DNA of 64,000 nucleotides. Source: Kingdonia uniflora (Eukaryota; Streptophyta; Magnoliopsida; Ranunculales; Circaeasteraceae). Positions 1 to 13,078 of this stretch are shown here, one piece after another. The position numbers and the translations under genes were made by a program. Below the pieces are notes generated by a model that saw only the letters and a program-made list of their open reading frames with translations, searched no databases and was not told the origin of the DNA. The stretch is taken from assembly GCA_014058105.1 (NCBI GenBank), contig JACGCM010001245.1, forward strand, positions 496,001-560,000, given 5' to 3'. Position 1 is the stretch's first letter; each line of letters opens with the position of its first letter.

Positions 1-1445
1 TCCCTTGTACCATGAAGTCCACACACGACTCCGCCCTTAAATCTCGCGGAATCGACGGTCCCGTCTTGTGGTCGTGGTTGCCCGCCCACACCACGGGCAT
101 GACAGAAGGCGGAACGGCCCGTAGAACCCTCCGTCGACGACTCTCCACCGGACACCTCCATCCCTGGACTTGTCTTACCTCTTGTCGAAGTACATCGACT
201 CGTGCTCGGCTCTCGTACGTCCCTGCACAAGCCAGGTACAAACGTTAATCTTAACCCTAAATGTACGAAGGGCATAAGGTTACTCAGCTTGCTAAGGCAC
301 CCTAGGGATACGATACACCTTAACCCTCATTGGCCCTGGGGCGGCTGATACCCTAGCTGTAACGCCGTGACGAATAACTACGATTTGTATCAGCATCACG
401 ACCAGTCCCCTTTTTTCTGGTTACCAGCACCGACTCTTCAACTGTTAGGTAATATATCTTCCGGTTAGCTGGGGAGTTTAACGAGTTCATACGCTATACA
501 GTGCATCTTCCTGGTTACAATACGGTGGATCACCCTAAATCAGACAAGTTACCAAAAAACTTACCGAAAGTCCCACGCGCACAGTTACGCAACTCCCAAA
601 TCCCTCCGTTTGGCCCTAATCCAGCACCACAGTAGAATACGTCAAGTTCTGTTATTAGAAGATAGGTTGGAACTAGAAGAGAGTGGAGCTCCAAAGTTTT
701 CTCAGTTCCTTTATAGTGGAGAACAAGAAGAGACAGTTATCATTAATACTCCGGACCCAGACATATGACTTGATACGTTGCCAATAGTTGTAACAGTCAC
801 ACCACATGCTTTTCCACATATTAATTATTCATCTCCCCTCCCAAGGTACTGACAGGCATGTTGCCACACACCTCCCCATACAACGACTCCCTGCACACAA
901 CCAGACCACCTTAGCGTTCCCACCCTATGAGCATGCCCTGAAGGGGGACGATTGTAGGAGCATGCTCCCGTTAGCAACGAGGTGGGAGGTCGTTAGATGA
1001 CCCCACCACTAAGAATAGGAACACTCTAGTAAGACCATCCCACGAGCTTCCTCGAGCACCAAACAAAATCACGGCTGAAGCTCGTCCAACGACCATAGAA
1101 CCGTAACGACGACAACTCCGTGGTTAGCCCCCTACATGCGAGGAAGTATGAAAGCCCACAACCCTGAAAAGATAGCTTAGGAATTTCCCAGGGTACGTGA
1201 GCAGGGGCACCCCTAGGATAAACCCTCACTATAAATAGAGGAGAGGGGATAACCTAGATGGGATCATCTTCTTCTTCTGCTACTTACTCTTCTTCTACTA
1301 CCTCCAGTGTGTGATTCTCTTTCAGAGACGATCAGTTGAATCAAGGAGATAGAGAGGAACACGGAAAGAGTCGAGCGGTGCCCTCCTCCGACACAATATC
1401 ATGCCCAAAACCAGCATGCATTTATTGCTGTCCCCTAGAAGAACA
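1..1445. other. GC-richer block, possibly retroelement-derived, no gene recognised
   Basis: This stretch is clearly richer in G and C than the rest of the window and ends abruptly near 1445, where AT-rich DNA begins. Short reading frames are present, but none resembles a known protein. It contains a TATA box (1230-1237) followed by CTTCTT-rich sequence, a layout typical of the promoter and leader of a plant LTR. It also has a perfect 12-base palindrome, GGAGCATGCTCC, at 957-968. I infer a truncated LTR or untranslated part of a retroelement, but I found no matching second LTR in the window. Confidence 0.3.
1230..1237 (+). promoter_or_regulatory. TATA box in possible LTR
   Basis: TATAAATA is followed within about 30 bases by a pyrimidine-rich CTTCTT tract, as in plant RNA polymerase II promoters. 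No functional downstream gene is visible, so it is probably a relic LTR promoter. Confidence 0.35.
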
Positions 1446-1794
1446 GGGAGACTACAGTATTTTTTGTAGTTTAATAAAAAAAATTGTTAGATGGAGATGT
1501 GGTGATGTTACCATTGTATGAGTAAGGGTTAAATATTTTGATTTGGGAGCATTACGTTTAATTTTACATATAAAAAAACCAAAGATTCACTCTTTTCACA
1601 AATATTATCTAAAAATTTTGGATTTCTAAAAATTTTGAAAAATCTGATTTTTTCGAATTCGGAATAATTTTGGGATTTCTGAAGAAGAAAAATTAGATCG
1701 GAGCAAATTTTACAGTTCCGAAAAAAATAGGAAAAATTCTTGCTGCCCCCATTTTCGATTCGATCCGAAAATAGGCCTATTTCTGTCTATAGGA

Positions 1795-4700
1795 CACTAA
1801 TTGATAATAGGACGAGTTGCAACACATGTCTAGTAGATAGTGGTACCACGCACTCGATCCTTCGATATAAACGATATTTCCCGTACTTGACCGTGTATGC
1901 CGGGGACATTCACACTGTTACTGGGACAGCCAGTATCATAGAGGTCTCAGGGAGTGCCACACTATTACTCCATAACGGTATGATACTGAGTATCTAGACC
2001 GCGTTATTTGCTAGTAAATCTCACGAGAATTTACTAAGCTTTAGAGACATCCATGATAACGGTTATCAAGTCAAGGTAATAGAAAATGATGATAATCAGA
2101 TTCTATGCATCACCTATTCACCTAACGGTCAAGAACTTATATTCGGAACGGTGTCCAATGTATTCCTCATGGCTTTATTTTACTGCCTTCAGGCATGTCA
2201 AAACATTTACAATCACTATTTTTTCTCCGTTACAAGAGAAAATAATTAAGATTTGGCATGATCGTTTCGGACATCCTGGACAAAGAATGATAAGGAAAAT
2301 TATCAATAGTACCTCTGGATATTCACTCATGGGAGATAAGATCATAATTTTGCATGATTGTCCATGTAACGCCTGCTCTCAAAGAAAGCTTATAGTCCAA
2401 CCTAGTAAGGCCAAGGTAGAGTTGGAGTCTCCAGCCTTTCTCTAACGTATCCATGAAGACATATGTGGATTTATCCATCCACATAGTGGTCCATTCAAAT
2501 ACTATATGGTCTTAATCGATGCATCTGTGAGATGGTCAGATGTTTGCCTATTATTATCTAGGAATGTGGCATTTCCACGGTTGTTTGCCCAGATTATCCG
2601 ATTGTGGGCTCATTTCCTGGATCACCCAATCAAATCTGTGAGATTTGACGGCGTAAGCAAGTTTATCTCAAAGCTTTTCTTGATTATTGTATGGCTAATG
2701 AGATAGATGTCGAGCATCCAATACCCCATGTTCATACCCAAAATGGGATGGCAGAGAATCTAATCAAGCAATTACAATTAATCGTTAGGCCACTGTTATT
2801 ATAATCTCAGCTTTCGGCCACTGCGTGGAGCCATACAATTCTGTATACTGCTAGCCTGATTTGAATTATTCTAACATCTAATAATCAATATTCCCCATTG
2901 TAACTAGTAACTAGGTCGGAGCCCGATGTCGCCCATCTACGAACATTTGGATATTCCGTACAGGTGCTAATTATACCACCACAACGTATGAAGATGGGGC
3001 CCCAACGTCAGCTCGGTATTTATGTGGGTTACGATTTACCATCTATCATTCGATACTTGGAACCCACTACGAGCGATGTATTTACTATGAGATTCGCAGA
3101 TTGTCACTTTGATGAAACGATATTCCTAATATTAGGGGGGGATATGACAGTCAATGCTAAGGATGTTTCCAAGATTAGTTGGAAAATACCATCGTTGTCT
3201 TATCTAGATCCCCTAACCAATCACTGCAACAAGGAAGTACAACAAATTCTATACTTATAATTGATCGTTAATGAATTGCCAGATACATTCAACGATGCTG
3301 CTAAAATTACCAAGGCGTACCTGCAGGTAATGCACCTGCACGACTAGATATTCAAGGAACTGGTGTGCCGCTAATGAATCTAAGCCGCGCGTTACAAGAG
3401 GATGCCTCGCTGCAAAAAAGGACGCTGAGTCGAGGGCTAAGAAAAGCGTACAGGAAAAGAAAAAACTAATGGTGTAGTCGGTTCATCGGGGATGAAACCT
3501 CCCATTGACAGGGCAATAGTAGCTACGTATTCACGTGAAGCATTAGGAGATAAGCCCGCCGAGACACATGTACATGATAATCGAGAGATCTCGATTAAAT
3601 TTGTTTTTAATGGCACCACATGGGATCGCTTAGAAGTAGTAGTTGACAAAGTATTCACTTTCCCTACTGTGCTCGCCATCGAGGATGATAATCCAGAACA
3701 ACTCACTATAGACAAATGTGAAAGTCGTACAGATTGGCCAGAGTATGAAGCTGCAATCAATGCAGAGCTCAGCTTATTAGCTAAATGTGAAGTGCTCGGG
3801 CCAATAGTCCCTAAGCAAGATGACATCATGCCTGTCAGTTATAAATGGGTATTTGTACAGAAACGTAATGAACTTAGAAATATAGTAAAGTGCAAGGCAA
3901 AACTAGTTGCCCAGGGCTTTTCTCAAAGACCTGGCATCGATTACGATGAAACCTAATCTTCAATCATGAACGCTATAACGTTCTGTTACTTGATCAGTCT
4001 GTTAGTAATTGAGAATGAGCTAGACATACGTCTTATGGATATAGTTACTGCGTATCTATATGGGAAATTAGATATGGAGATCTACATGAAGCTACCAGAA
4101 GGTTTTAAGCTTGGAAGCGATAATGCCATGCACACGGGATGCCTACGTAATAAAATTGGATAAGTCATTGTATGGTCTGAAATAATCAGGGCTCATGTGG
4201 CATAATAAGCTGACTGAATATTTGAAGGCCGAGCATTTTGCAAATAACCTTGTTTGCCCATGTATTTTCATCAAGAAAACGAATACTGGTTTTACCATCA
4301 CTGTAGTTTATGTAGACGATTTGAATATCATCAAAACTCTAGGGGAGATAGTGAATGTTTTCGAATACCTTGAGAAGGAATTTGAAATAAAAGACCTTAG
4401 GAAGATCAAATTTTGTCTCGGTTTGTAGATCGAATATCTTGGTCGCAGCATAATCGTACATCAGGTGACAAATACTAAAAAAATCATAAAACGTTTCGGT
4501 ATGGATACGGCACATAATGCCAAGACGCATGTGCATGTCCGTTCATTAGGTGTGAACAAGAACATTTATCATCCTCCAAATGAGGGAGAGAAACTCCTAG
4601 GGCCTGAGATGCTATATTTAGGAGCTATCAGTGTTTTGTTATACTTAGCAGGGTATACTCGACCCGATATCTCATTCGCAGTGAACTGTTTGGCACGCCA

Positions 4701-5410
4701 TAGTTTTACACCTACCCAAAGGTACTGGCATGGGATCAAGCACATTCTGAGATATCTCATTGGCACGAAAGACTGAGGTCTGTTCTGTCCAAAAATTGAC
4801 AAATGAGAAATAATAGGATACGCCGATATATGATATTTGTCAGGTCCACATAAAGGCCGATCACAATAGGGTTATGTGTTCTTGTATGAAGATACAACGA
4901 TTTCATGGAGATCGGTGAAGCAAATGCTGGTTGCTACATCCTCGAACCACGTGGAGATTCTTATACTTCATAAAGCTAGCAGAGAATGCTTCTGGTTACG
5001 GTCTATGATTAATCACATCAACGGAAGTTGTGGTTTAAATTTTATCCAAGATAAACCGACGACTCTTTATGAAGACAACGTAGCTTGTATCATTCAAGTC
5101 AAGGGCGGAATTATTAAAGGTGATAGAACGAAGCACATTTCACTCAAGTTCTTCCCATACACGAGTTGTAGAAGACGAATGAGATTAACGTTGTTCAAGT
5201 CCATTTAGAAGATAACCTAGTTGATCTATTCACGAAGGCTCTTGCACATTCTACGTTCAAGAGACTGGTACATAGAATCGGCATACAAAGTTTACACAAT
5301 TTATTATCTCAGGGAGATCGACGTCTGGGGAAGTAATCCCGTCCTAACGTGGACACATGCATGTTATACTCCTTTGCCTGATACTGTTGTTTTAATCCTA
5401 GGAGGTTTTA
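1795..5410 (+). pseudogene. copia polyprotein remnant (PR-INT-RT-RH)
   Basis: The polyprotein is readable only by changing frame many times. The protease motif CLVDSGTTHSIL lies at about 1828-1865. The GAG-pre-integrase motif WHDRFGHPG with a following CxxC is at about 2254-2390. Integrase remnants (YMVLIDASVRWSDV) start near 2500. Reverse transcriptase starts near 3740 (WVFVQKRNE, AKLVAQGFSQ) and keeps YVDD at 4309-4320. The connection region RPDISFAVNCLARHS is near 4660, and RNase H pieces (ATSSNHVEI, LYEDNVACI) lie at 4930-5100. Stops or frameshifts occur between nearly every block, for example after SQRPGIDYDET at 3954. It encodes no working enzyme. The domain assignments are secure because several signature motifs survive. 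Confidence 0.85.
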
Positions 5411-5570
5411 CTGACTAGAGGTTTTGATGAGGCAATGTATACGCGTCCATAATTCATACGGGGCATATGATTGTACTCTTTCCTTGCACAGCTTTTTGCC
5501 CAAGGGGTTTTGATAGGTAGAGATTTTGATGAGGCAAGTCGTCCTTGTATGGAACACCCCAAAAGAGGAG

Positions 5571-5843
5571 TGTTAGGAGTTAGGTCCAGCCTAACTGGGT
5601 TGGGGTGTTTTACTGGACTCCTAACATTCCCATAGGCCTTTAGGTTAGATATAGATAACCTCATATTGGGTTATCCTTTTGTAGTATGTACAGAGAAATA
5701 TTATTCAATCAATAAAATATCCTCACTCTTCTCTCAATCATCTTATTCTTGATTTCTGATAAGGGTGTCTATTATTATCTGATAAAAGCTGATTAAACTA
5801 AACTACTAACATTTGTTATTTCTCTCATAAGCTTGGCCTAACA
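5571..5843 (+). repeat. 3' LTR of copia element
   Basis: The LTR begins TGTTAGG and ends CCTAACA, a perfect 7-bp terminal inverted repeat with the usual TG...CA ends. It directly follows a polypurine tract. It contains an AATAAA-like polyadenylation signal (AATAAAATATC, near 5710). Its length, 273 bp, is normal for copia LTRs. The partner LTR is not in the window. Confidence 0.8.
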
Positions 5844-6239
5844 GTTATTGAAAAAGATAATTTAGCCTCATTTTATCTCAGTCGCAGTTCGAAGCGAATC
5901 AAAATGAAAAAAAATAAAATAAAATAAAAATCATAGTTATCTTTACGATATATTAATGATTATTGGGCTGACAACCATAGTCCTCTACGACAATTTTTTC
6001 CCCTTTTAATACAATTTGTTTAAAAATATGTAACTGTATGCACAACTCTTTCATCAGAAATTAAATGAGATTATACTAGGTTTTTGATCTCACCCTATTT
6101 AGAGTATCTTCAAAGGAGATAAACTTTGAGCTTATAACAGCTTTAGAATTTTTGTAGCATGTTTATAACACAACACAATTAAACAAGAGTTACTCAAGAT
6201 GCAGAGCAGTTTAACATCCCGAGAGCTTAATTGAGGAAG
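5844..6239. other. intergenic, no gene seen
   Basis: AT-rich DNA between the copia 3' LTR and the Harbinger insertion site. I see no coding sequence and no repeat structure of note. Confidence 0.6.
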
Positions 6240-6259
6240 TTAGGGTGTGTTTGGTAACC
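6240..6259 (+). repeat. Harbinger left TIR and TTA target duplication
   Basis: TTA (6240-6242) is followed by GGGTGTGTTTGGTAACC. The right end, read on the minus strand, starts GGGTGTGTTTGGTATCC, so 16 of the first 17 bases match. Confidence 0.85.
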
Positions 6260-6605
6260 CAAATTTGTTTTCCCGAGAAACTGTTTCCCACTTTTAAATT
6301 TTCTCATTGTTAAGCATTTAAGATTTCTCAGTATTTCCACCATTTGGTTGCCAAGTGAGAAATAATATAACTATTTTCCTTTTTCTTACATTTTCTTTAC
6401 AGTAGTGTTTGGTTATCCATTTCCCACTTCGTAAAAAAACGCAAATACGAAAAACAAACATAAATATTATTCTAAAATATAATTCATGCGAACATTATTA
6501 AAAACAAAGTACGCATTATTCAACCAAACTCAAAATAAATCTATGTACCTAAAAACATAATTAATTTAGTTTAACTCTAAAATTTCAAAAAATAACTAAA
6601 AATTA

Positions 6606-7612
6606 CTACTTTTGCTTGCTTCCAAAATGATAGTTCAACCACGCCAACTTTTGATCATCTTTAGTCTGCAAAAACACAGTTGTCATTCCCTTGTTGACCG
6701 TGAATTGCTTCATTGCATCGAACTTAGTAAACATACCAACTCCTACCATATTGTCAATGGTTTCACCACATTTTTCTAGCAAAGTTGTTGTACTTTCATA
6801 CCTCACTCTAAGACTTTGTGATGTGTCATTCAAATTATCAGTTAAACCTTTAAGATGACTATGCAATATTCCACTAGTTGACCTAGTTCTCTGTCTCTTT
6901 ACACTTGAAGGAGTGTTTTTGGCAAGTCTTTCAACGTGATCTTCCTTAGTGGGAGAGGGATCTTGGGTATCATGCACAACTAAATTTTCAATATCAACAT
7001 CCAAATATATGGTATTGTTGTCGTTACCATTATAAGCCGATGTCATTTCATCATCCAATGTAAAAAATAGTGCGAGCCCTTGACCCTGTAGTTATATCTT
7101 TGCCAATCAATTCATAAATCGTTGTGTAGTTAACCATAGTCTTCCCCATGTACTTCTTGTTGCCATTGACCTAAAGAATACAAATATTCAATACACAAAT
7201 ATATACAATTCTTTTGTGAAAATCAAATTGTACAAACAACGTAATAATTACCTCAAGGAGTGCTTTTCATACATTAGCATCACCGGTGATCGCCTTAGAC
7301 TCTTCATCTCCCCCAAACCCACTTAGATTAGTAACAAATTTTACCCCAGGGGCCCATTTCCTCCAAGTCTTAAACCTATTTTGGGCATGACTTCCGGTAA
7401 TTTGCATGTTTAGCTCTTCATACATAGCTTTCACAACAACATTGTAAGCCTTATTCTTCCACCCTCATGCATCTCCCTTACCCCCATTTACAAGTTGATC
7501 TTGCAAAACCTTAATCATCACAACATCCATCTTATTACTTCAAACAAGATTATTTTTAGTTGCTTTCATTCCCAACTCATTCGTAACATCCACAACATCC
7601 TGTGAATCCATT
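6606..7612 (-). pseudogene. Harbinger ORF1, Myb/SANT-like DNA-binding protein remnant
   Basis: On the minus strand a protein starts MDSQDVVDVTNELG near 7612. It shows a Myb/SANT-like domain (WKNKAYNVVVKAM, then ITGSHAQNRFKTWRKWAPG) around 7470-7340. The first exon contains three in-frame stops. A likely intron follows (GTAATTATT near 7250, AG before VNGNKKYMGKT near 7170), then a frameshift before 7058, and the last 150 codons are open to 6606. In active PIF/Harbinger elements ORF1 helps the transposase bind the ends and reach the nucleus. Position and strand agree with the nearby transposase fragment. The stops and frameshift make it a pseudogene. Confidence 0.75.
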
Positions 7613-7767
7613 TTTGGTAATATTTGAACATTAAAATCACGTGCAATATACAAAATTCAACTAGAATATTATTAATGCATGTCAACTAATAAGAAATTGA
7701 AAACCAATAACCATTTTATACTATAATATAAAATTTATTTAATTTAAAATAAAGCACCACCAAAAAA

Positions 7768-9986
7768 GTGGCTTTTGGCGACAAAACAATTAGGCCTTTA
7801 GCGTAGAATTATGCTTGTCATCAAAACGTGACGGACAGTTTCCATTGCTGAAAGTCTTATTGTTGTTGCTGATTTTTTTATGTATATATTAAAATAATTA
7901 ATTATTTTAAATGTAACGCCAACAACCTGATCCTGTCGTGATTGCTAACAAATTTTTTTGTTTTACGTTTTGCGTCACTTTTGGTCGTTACAGAATAAGT
8001 TTGTCATTTTTAATATTTGTCACCTTTTCTATCTCAAATTGATCCCGATAGTTTTGAAGTCTCCTCATTTCTACTCTCTCCCTCTCTCAGACTACTCTCA
8101 TGAAACAAGTTTTGAGATCAAATCTCAGCATATTCAACAATGGATTTTTGAAAATTTTACATTTCTCCCGCCTCAATTTGGCGCACAAATCTTCTCCATT
8201 ATTTTCTCCCTCATACCAGATCATCAAATCTCATTCTAAGTCTCGTTCTTTCCCACGAACCTTCTTTATCTCAACTACTCATCTATCTCGGACTCCCAAC
8301 TCTATCTCATTGGTGGCAAATCTCTTCTATCCCTCTTTTTTTTTTTTCTCGATTTCTAATTTTGAAATCCCCAATTTGATATCTATTGTGATATGCATTG
8401 ATTAATCTGGGTCCATACTTTCTTCTTTGAGAAGGCTTGCAGGTATGCATTGGGGATGTCTCTTGAAGTTAAGTTTTCTTTCTTAGATTCATCATACAAG
8501 GTTTTTCCTCTTCATTTTTTGTTTAATTTATGTCAATGGAGATTATGGTAAACTGATAACCAATTAGTTATTTATTTCTCTTTGGGTATCTTTTCTAAAT
8601 TGCCTCTTTACAATTTTGTTGAAGTATTGATTAAGAAGAAATTTAGGGGAAGTTTATTATTTCTAAGTTATTGATTAGGAGGGATTTTCTTAACTAAAAT
8701 ATGAAGAACATATAATTTTAGTTGAAGTACTATTTTGGGATATCTTTCATATTATTTATGTAATTTTATGGGAAGTAAAATTCTTATGTTTCAAAGCCAA
8801 ACGACATAGTAGAGTTTATATAGTCATGCTACTGCATACAACCAAAAAGGATTTCGATTCTATGCTCGATTATAATCATATATCCAAGAGTTAACTCAAA
8901 AAAAATATAACATATCCACTTGTTATTATGCTTTATTATCTTGTCACTCTTGCAGGGTAGGACGTATTGGATTATATATAGATTCCTTTTTTCTTTTTAT
9001 TGAAGTATTTCAACCTTGTATTTCAGAATTTGTAAGAGCTTGTGCAATCGATGATTAAAAAGCTTGGATTTAGCCTGCTTCTGCAAGTATTATTTTGTTT
9101 TTTCTATATTTTATGGTAGCCATTTTTGTAAAAGTCTTTTCTAATAGGCAAATGATATCTTTGGTTAAGTGATAGATTTATCAATTATCTTTGAAAATAT
9201 AAAAAAACCTTATTTATTTGACTATTTTTCATCTATCTCACGATGTTACAGTGATTCATTTTAAGTAAGTGATTTTTAAAAAGGCAGCTTTATCTTATAT
9301 GTATTATAATATTGCGACTTGACCATCCTCTTTGTGTATAATTTATGGATAATAAAACCCCCTAAAAGCGTTGGAAATTGCAACTACTAGAGTATACAAT
9401 AAAGAGTAGTTTAAATTAATATAAAGGTCAAGGTTATCTGTATTGCTTTTAGTTTAGTGTTGTGGGTTCTCTTTAGAATTGTGCAAGAATAATTTTTTTT
9501 GTAGAACTGTTAGTGCTTAGCACCATGGCCTTCGTCAAGTTTGGGTTCTTTATCAGGTTTAGAGATTATTAGTGTGGTCAACCATGAAGAAGGGAAGCAG
9601 GTGTTGAGGTTTTCAGATCCAGTTTGTTTAGTACTAGGTTTTTGAGAGGGTCTGAAAGGATACAATAGAGTAGTGCAGTTGAAGGTTTTTTCAGTTAGTA
9701 TGGAGTGTTTCAGTTTTAGTTTGAAACTTGGCTTTTATTGAGTTGTTGAGCTGTTCTGGGAAGTGGGGGCTCTGTATAGTGGGCGTCCTTCCTTGGTTAT
9801 CAATTCTGTGGTAGTCGTGTTTGTTTCTTTTTTGGAGCTATGGTTTTGATGCGTATAACCTTGTTGGTTGTTTTTGCATCAACTGATCTTAGACATTTTG
9901 TCTTTGTCATGGAGGAAGGTGTTACCTTTTTTCTTTTCTTTTTTTTCCCGCAATACCCTTATCATGCTCATTTGACCAAGAAAACA
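7768..9986. other. CACTA left interior, no gene recognised
   Basis: After the subterminal repeats there is a pyrimidine-rich stretch (8060-8360) that looks like a plant 5' untranslated leader, then AT-rich intron-like DNA. Open frames at 7958-8405 are low-complexity and match nothing I know. It may be non-coding parts of a captured gene. Confidence 0.4.
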
Positions 9987-9995
9987 CAAGTTAAA

Positions 9996-11085
9996 TTAGT
10001 ATTTAATGTGACGCATCTGCAGGATTGCATTTTTTTGCATCATAAGAGTTCTGAGTAATTCAGCTTTGTCCGTTAACCCTACTTTTGAGAATGCATCCAA
10101 AAGCGTAGTACAGGTATGAATATCGAAAACCGTGGTGGTGGATTGCTTCCATTCTTCGAGAACTTCAGCTGCTTCTCTCATCTCCCCAAGCATCAGATAT
10201 GAAGAAAGGATACATTTATAGTTTCTGCTTGTCATTTTCTGCGAGGACATTCTCAAGGACTTCCATATTTGATCGACTATGTCTTTATTTTGAAGACCGG
10301 TATAGAGATGGATGAGAAAGTCGTACGCGATCCATTCCCTTACGGTGGCCTATCCATTAGCCTCAACTAGAGAATTATTCTCCATATTCACAAGATTACC
10401 AGTGGTAATATATATGTCGGCCAGTTGTTTGTATGTTACCCAAGCTTCACTAGAGTTAGAATCGTCACTCATCTCATACAAAATCCTTCTTACGCTATCA
10501 ATGTCCATAGAGGCGGCACATGCACTTATCCAAAGATTGTAAGTGAAGAGATCTAGGGAAACCTTCTTTCTATTCATTTCTTCAATAACTACAGAAAGCT
10601 TCTCCAATTGCCCAACTGACATGTATAATGTCATCATCTTGTTGTAAAAAAGGGTATTTATTGCAATATTTGAGTCATTTATCCTCTCAAAGAGACTATC
10701 CGCTCTTTCAGTTAGCTTTGCAGCTGCATAGCAGTGAAGGAGAGTTGTGTAGGTTTCAACAGTCTTCGCATTTGGAAGGAGCAATTCAAAGTAGCGTTCA
10801 GCAGCCTCAACACTGAAAACTTTAGTCATCAAGTCTATCCGTACGACATAGTCCGTGTCAGATAACTCAAATTCTTGATGCATAGCCATCCACTCTGATA
10901 TCTCAAGCGCATGTTTATAACGCCTCGATCTCCTGGGTACCTTACTGATATTTCTTAGCTCAGAGATTGTGATTTTGTTCCCTTCGGATACCCATTGCTG
11001 AAGCGCGGTTGTGGCGCTTCTCTTGGGTAGTCTAAACTTGAAGTTCCTGTTTTTGAGGTCCTTCTCATTATTTTATTCATCTTCG
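9996..11085 (-). pseudogene. pentatricopeptide repeat (PPR) protein fragment
   Basis: Reading the minus strand from about 11060 gives a mostly open frame of about 350 codons. It begins with the conserved lead-in of plant organelle P-type PPR proteins (LPKRSATTALQQWVSEG, then ALEISEWMAMH). Successive 35-residue helical repeats follow (TYTTLLHCYAAAKLTERAD, FYNKMMTLYMSVGQLEKL, YNLWISACAASMDIDSV). PPR proteins of this kind act in RNA metabolism in mitochondria or chloroplasts. Two in-frame stops break it: TAA at 11073-11075 and TAG at 10350-10352. No targeting peptide or final exon is present, and the reading stops near 9996 inside a repeat. It lies within the CACTA element, so I infer a captured, dead gene fragment. 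Confidence 0.75.
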
Positions 11086-11229
11086 CAAAACAGAACCTAT
11101 TCTGGTGGACCCACCAACGTCACGATGGTAAATTGTGGAACTTGAATAACTACCACACTGATGTCATCCAAGTACTTGGAGGTGTTGAAGGAATCCTTGA
11201 GCATACCTTGTTTAAAGGGACCTAGTAAG
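11086..11229 (+). other. exon-like segment, unidentified
   Basis: Plus-strand codons around 11135-11228 read [17 protein letters not shown] and continue [17 protein letters not shown] before a stop. The composition looks like a real exon from a captured plant gene, but I cannot name the family. It may or may not come from the same donor as the exportin-7 exons that follow on the same strand. Confidence 0.35.
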
Positions 11230-11320
11230 TCTGTTTTGATCTTTCTAAATTTTAGTTTCTAATGAGATGAAAGCATAATGCATCCGAGTTAAACTTATGG
11301 TTCCATTTGAAATTTGGTAA

Positions 11321-11428
<108 letters not shown>

Positions 11429-11572
11429 TAAAGATTTGAAGTCAACCACCGGAGATACTCTTAATACAAGGTTATAAATAAACTAGTCTATCACTGCATG
11501 AGTTACCACGTTGTTTATAAATGATCAGTTGTATTTTATATAACGTAATTGTCACTGGCCTTCTATTTGCAG

Positions 11573-12475
11573 AGGGAACACTTCCCATTTTTAGAAGAGC
11601 ATAGATGCTTTCGAAACAGAACAACTTTCTACTACATTATGAGTTTCTTGATCTTTACGAAAGATGGCCCTGTGAAATTTAGATCTTCTATGGACCCACT
11701 TTTACAGGTATATCAAAGTACTTATTTCCACGGTTTAAGCATTTAACCATGTTGGAAACTCTCAAATATGTTTGCATCTTCCTTTTTATAGGCAATGGCC
11801 TTAGATAGGGATGTCAGTAATCCGGATTTGAACGACATTGGTGCAAATATGAAATTGTTTGTATATGCTAAAATTATAATAGGCATCCACCTGAATTAAG
11901 TGGACTAAGAGGAATCCAATGTGATAATTGAAAACCCAATCAAAATTAGGTACATACAAGAAGTCTAAATACTTTGTAGTAGTCTTCTGATTAGTTTGGG
12001 GAGGAAATCTGGCTCCGATCCAAAACTTTATCGGGATGTGAACTTCCAGATTGTACTATTTCCAGTCGATAACAGCCCATTCGAGAATCAATTTTTTTCT
12101 TCTTCCAATTTTGATTAATTGGATCTATTGGCAAAGCTAGTATGAGATGTGGTTGGTTAGCTTCTTTTGGTGTATATTTTAATGTTGAAAGTGGTATTCA
12201 TGAAACCTTAGGTTTTCATCAGTTTGGAATCCACACCTGATGCTTTGTTTCGCAACGACTCAGTAAAATTTACACTAATTGGTGTGATGCGGGATCTCAG
12301 AGGAATTACAACGGCAACAAATAGGTTTGTTCTTCTTCCGTTGTTGAAATTCCAGTTTGTTTGAACATGCTTTATTGATTATTTGTCTTTTGCCTCCTAT
12401 TTGATTGGTTTATCCCTCACATATGCCACTTCTTTTAAGAGGCATCTCGCATTGGACGGATACCCCAGAGGTTCC
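11573..12475 (+). pseudogene. exportin-7-like (XPO7) exon series, captured fragment
   Basis: Three exon-like blocks on the plus strand match consecutive parts of the plant exportin-7 / ARM-repeat nuclear transport receptor. Block 1 (11573-11707) reads REHFPFLEEHRC and FKSSMDPLLQ-like residues, flanked by AG and GT. Block 2 (12223-12324) reads LESTPDALFRNDSVKFTLIG then MRDLRGITTATN, also with AG and GT borders. Block 3 (about 12430-12475) reads MPLLLRGISHWTDTPEV. The order, spacing and splice signals are those of a genomic copy with introns, not a cDNA. The family exports proteins and pre-miRNAs through nuclear pores using Ran-GTP. Only about 100 of roughly 1000 residues are here, so the piece cannot be functional. 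Confidence 0.7.
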
Positions 12476-13078
12476 AATATTTATATTTGTATCCAACTAA
12501 CTTCAAAATTTGGGCATTTATTGCGCTGCATCCATTTCGTCCATATGGATTTATAACCTGTTGCTGATACTGTTGTTATATATTTTTCAAGCTAAAGGTA
12601 AGTCCATAGGTTCCCTAAAGCTTAGAGTAGAAGTCTGAGCTGTACTCGAATCATCTAAAGCCATAGCTAAAACACCAATGGTATCTCAAATGGTGTTTTG
12701 TGGTTGTTTTGTGATAACACCTTGTATGTTTCAACATGTAAGAATAATCTTTCCCTCACCCATTAACGTTCCACGAGGAATGCAGATACTTTCTACAAGT
12801 ATTAACTTTCCTCCACTATGGCTGCTACTATGATGATGTTGCGAATTTGCTAGGTTAGTCATCAAGCTTTAAGAAGTTACAGTATCATGATAGGGATAAT
12901 GTTTATTTGTACAAAGGATTGCGCTCTCAGGTAGCTGTAAGGAAATTCCATTTCAAATGGTTAAACAAGATTATCCAAATCATAGTTGATTTTGGAAGGT
13001 TAGTCAGCTTTTAGTTTTGAGAACTTTGAGAGACGAGTTGTGTTTTCTGACTGATGCTCTTGTATTAAAGTTTTCACT

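Larger units (their letters stand above)
1740..5843 (+). mobile_element. Ty1-copia retrotransposon, 5'-truncated and decayed
   Basis: Domains run in copia order on the plus strand: aspartic protease, GAG-pre-integrase, integrase, reverse transcriptase, RNase H. They are followed by a purine-rich tract (CCAAAAGAGGAG, ending at 5570) and a 273-bp 3' LTR. Integrase before reverse transcriptase is what separates copia from gypsy elements. No gag, primer-binding site or 5' LTR is visible upstream of about 1740; the region there is short AT-rich DNA and then the unrelated GC-richer block. The element is therefore truncated at its 5' end and cannot move. Confidence 0.85.
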
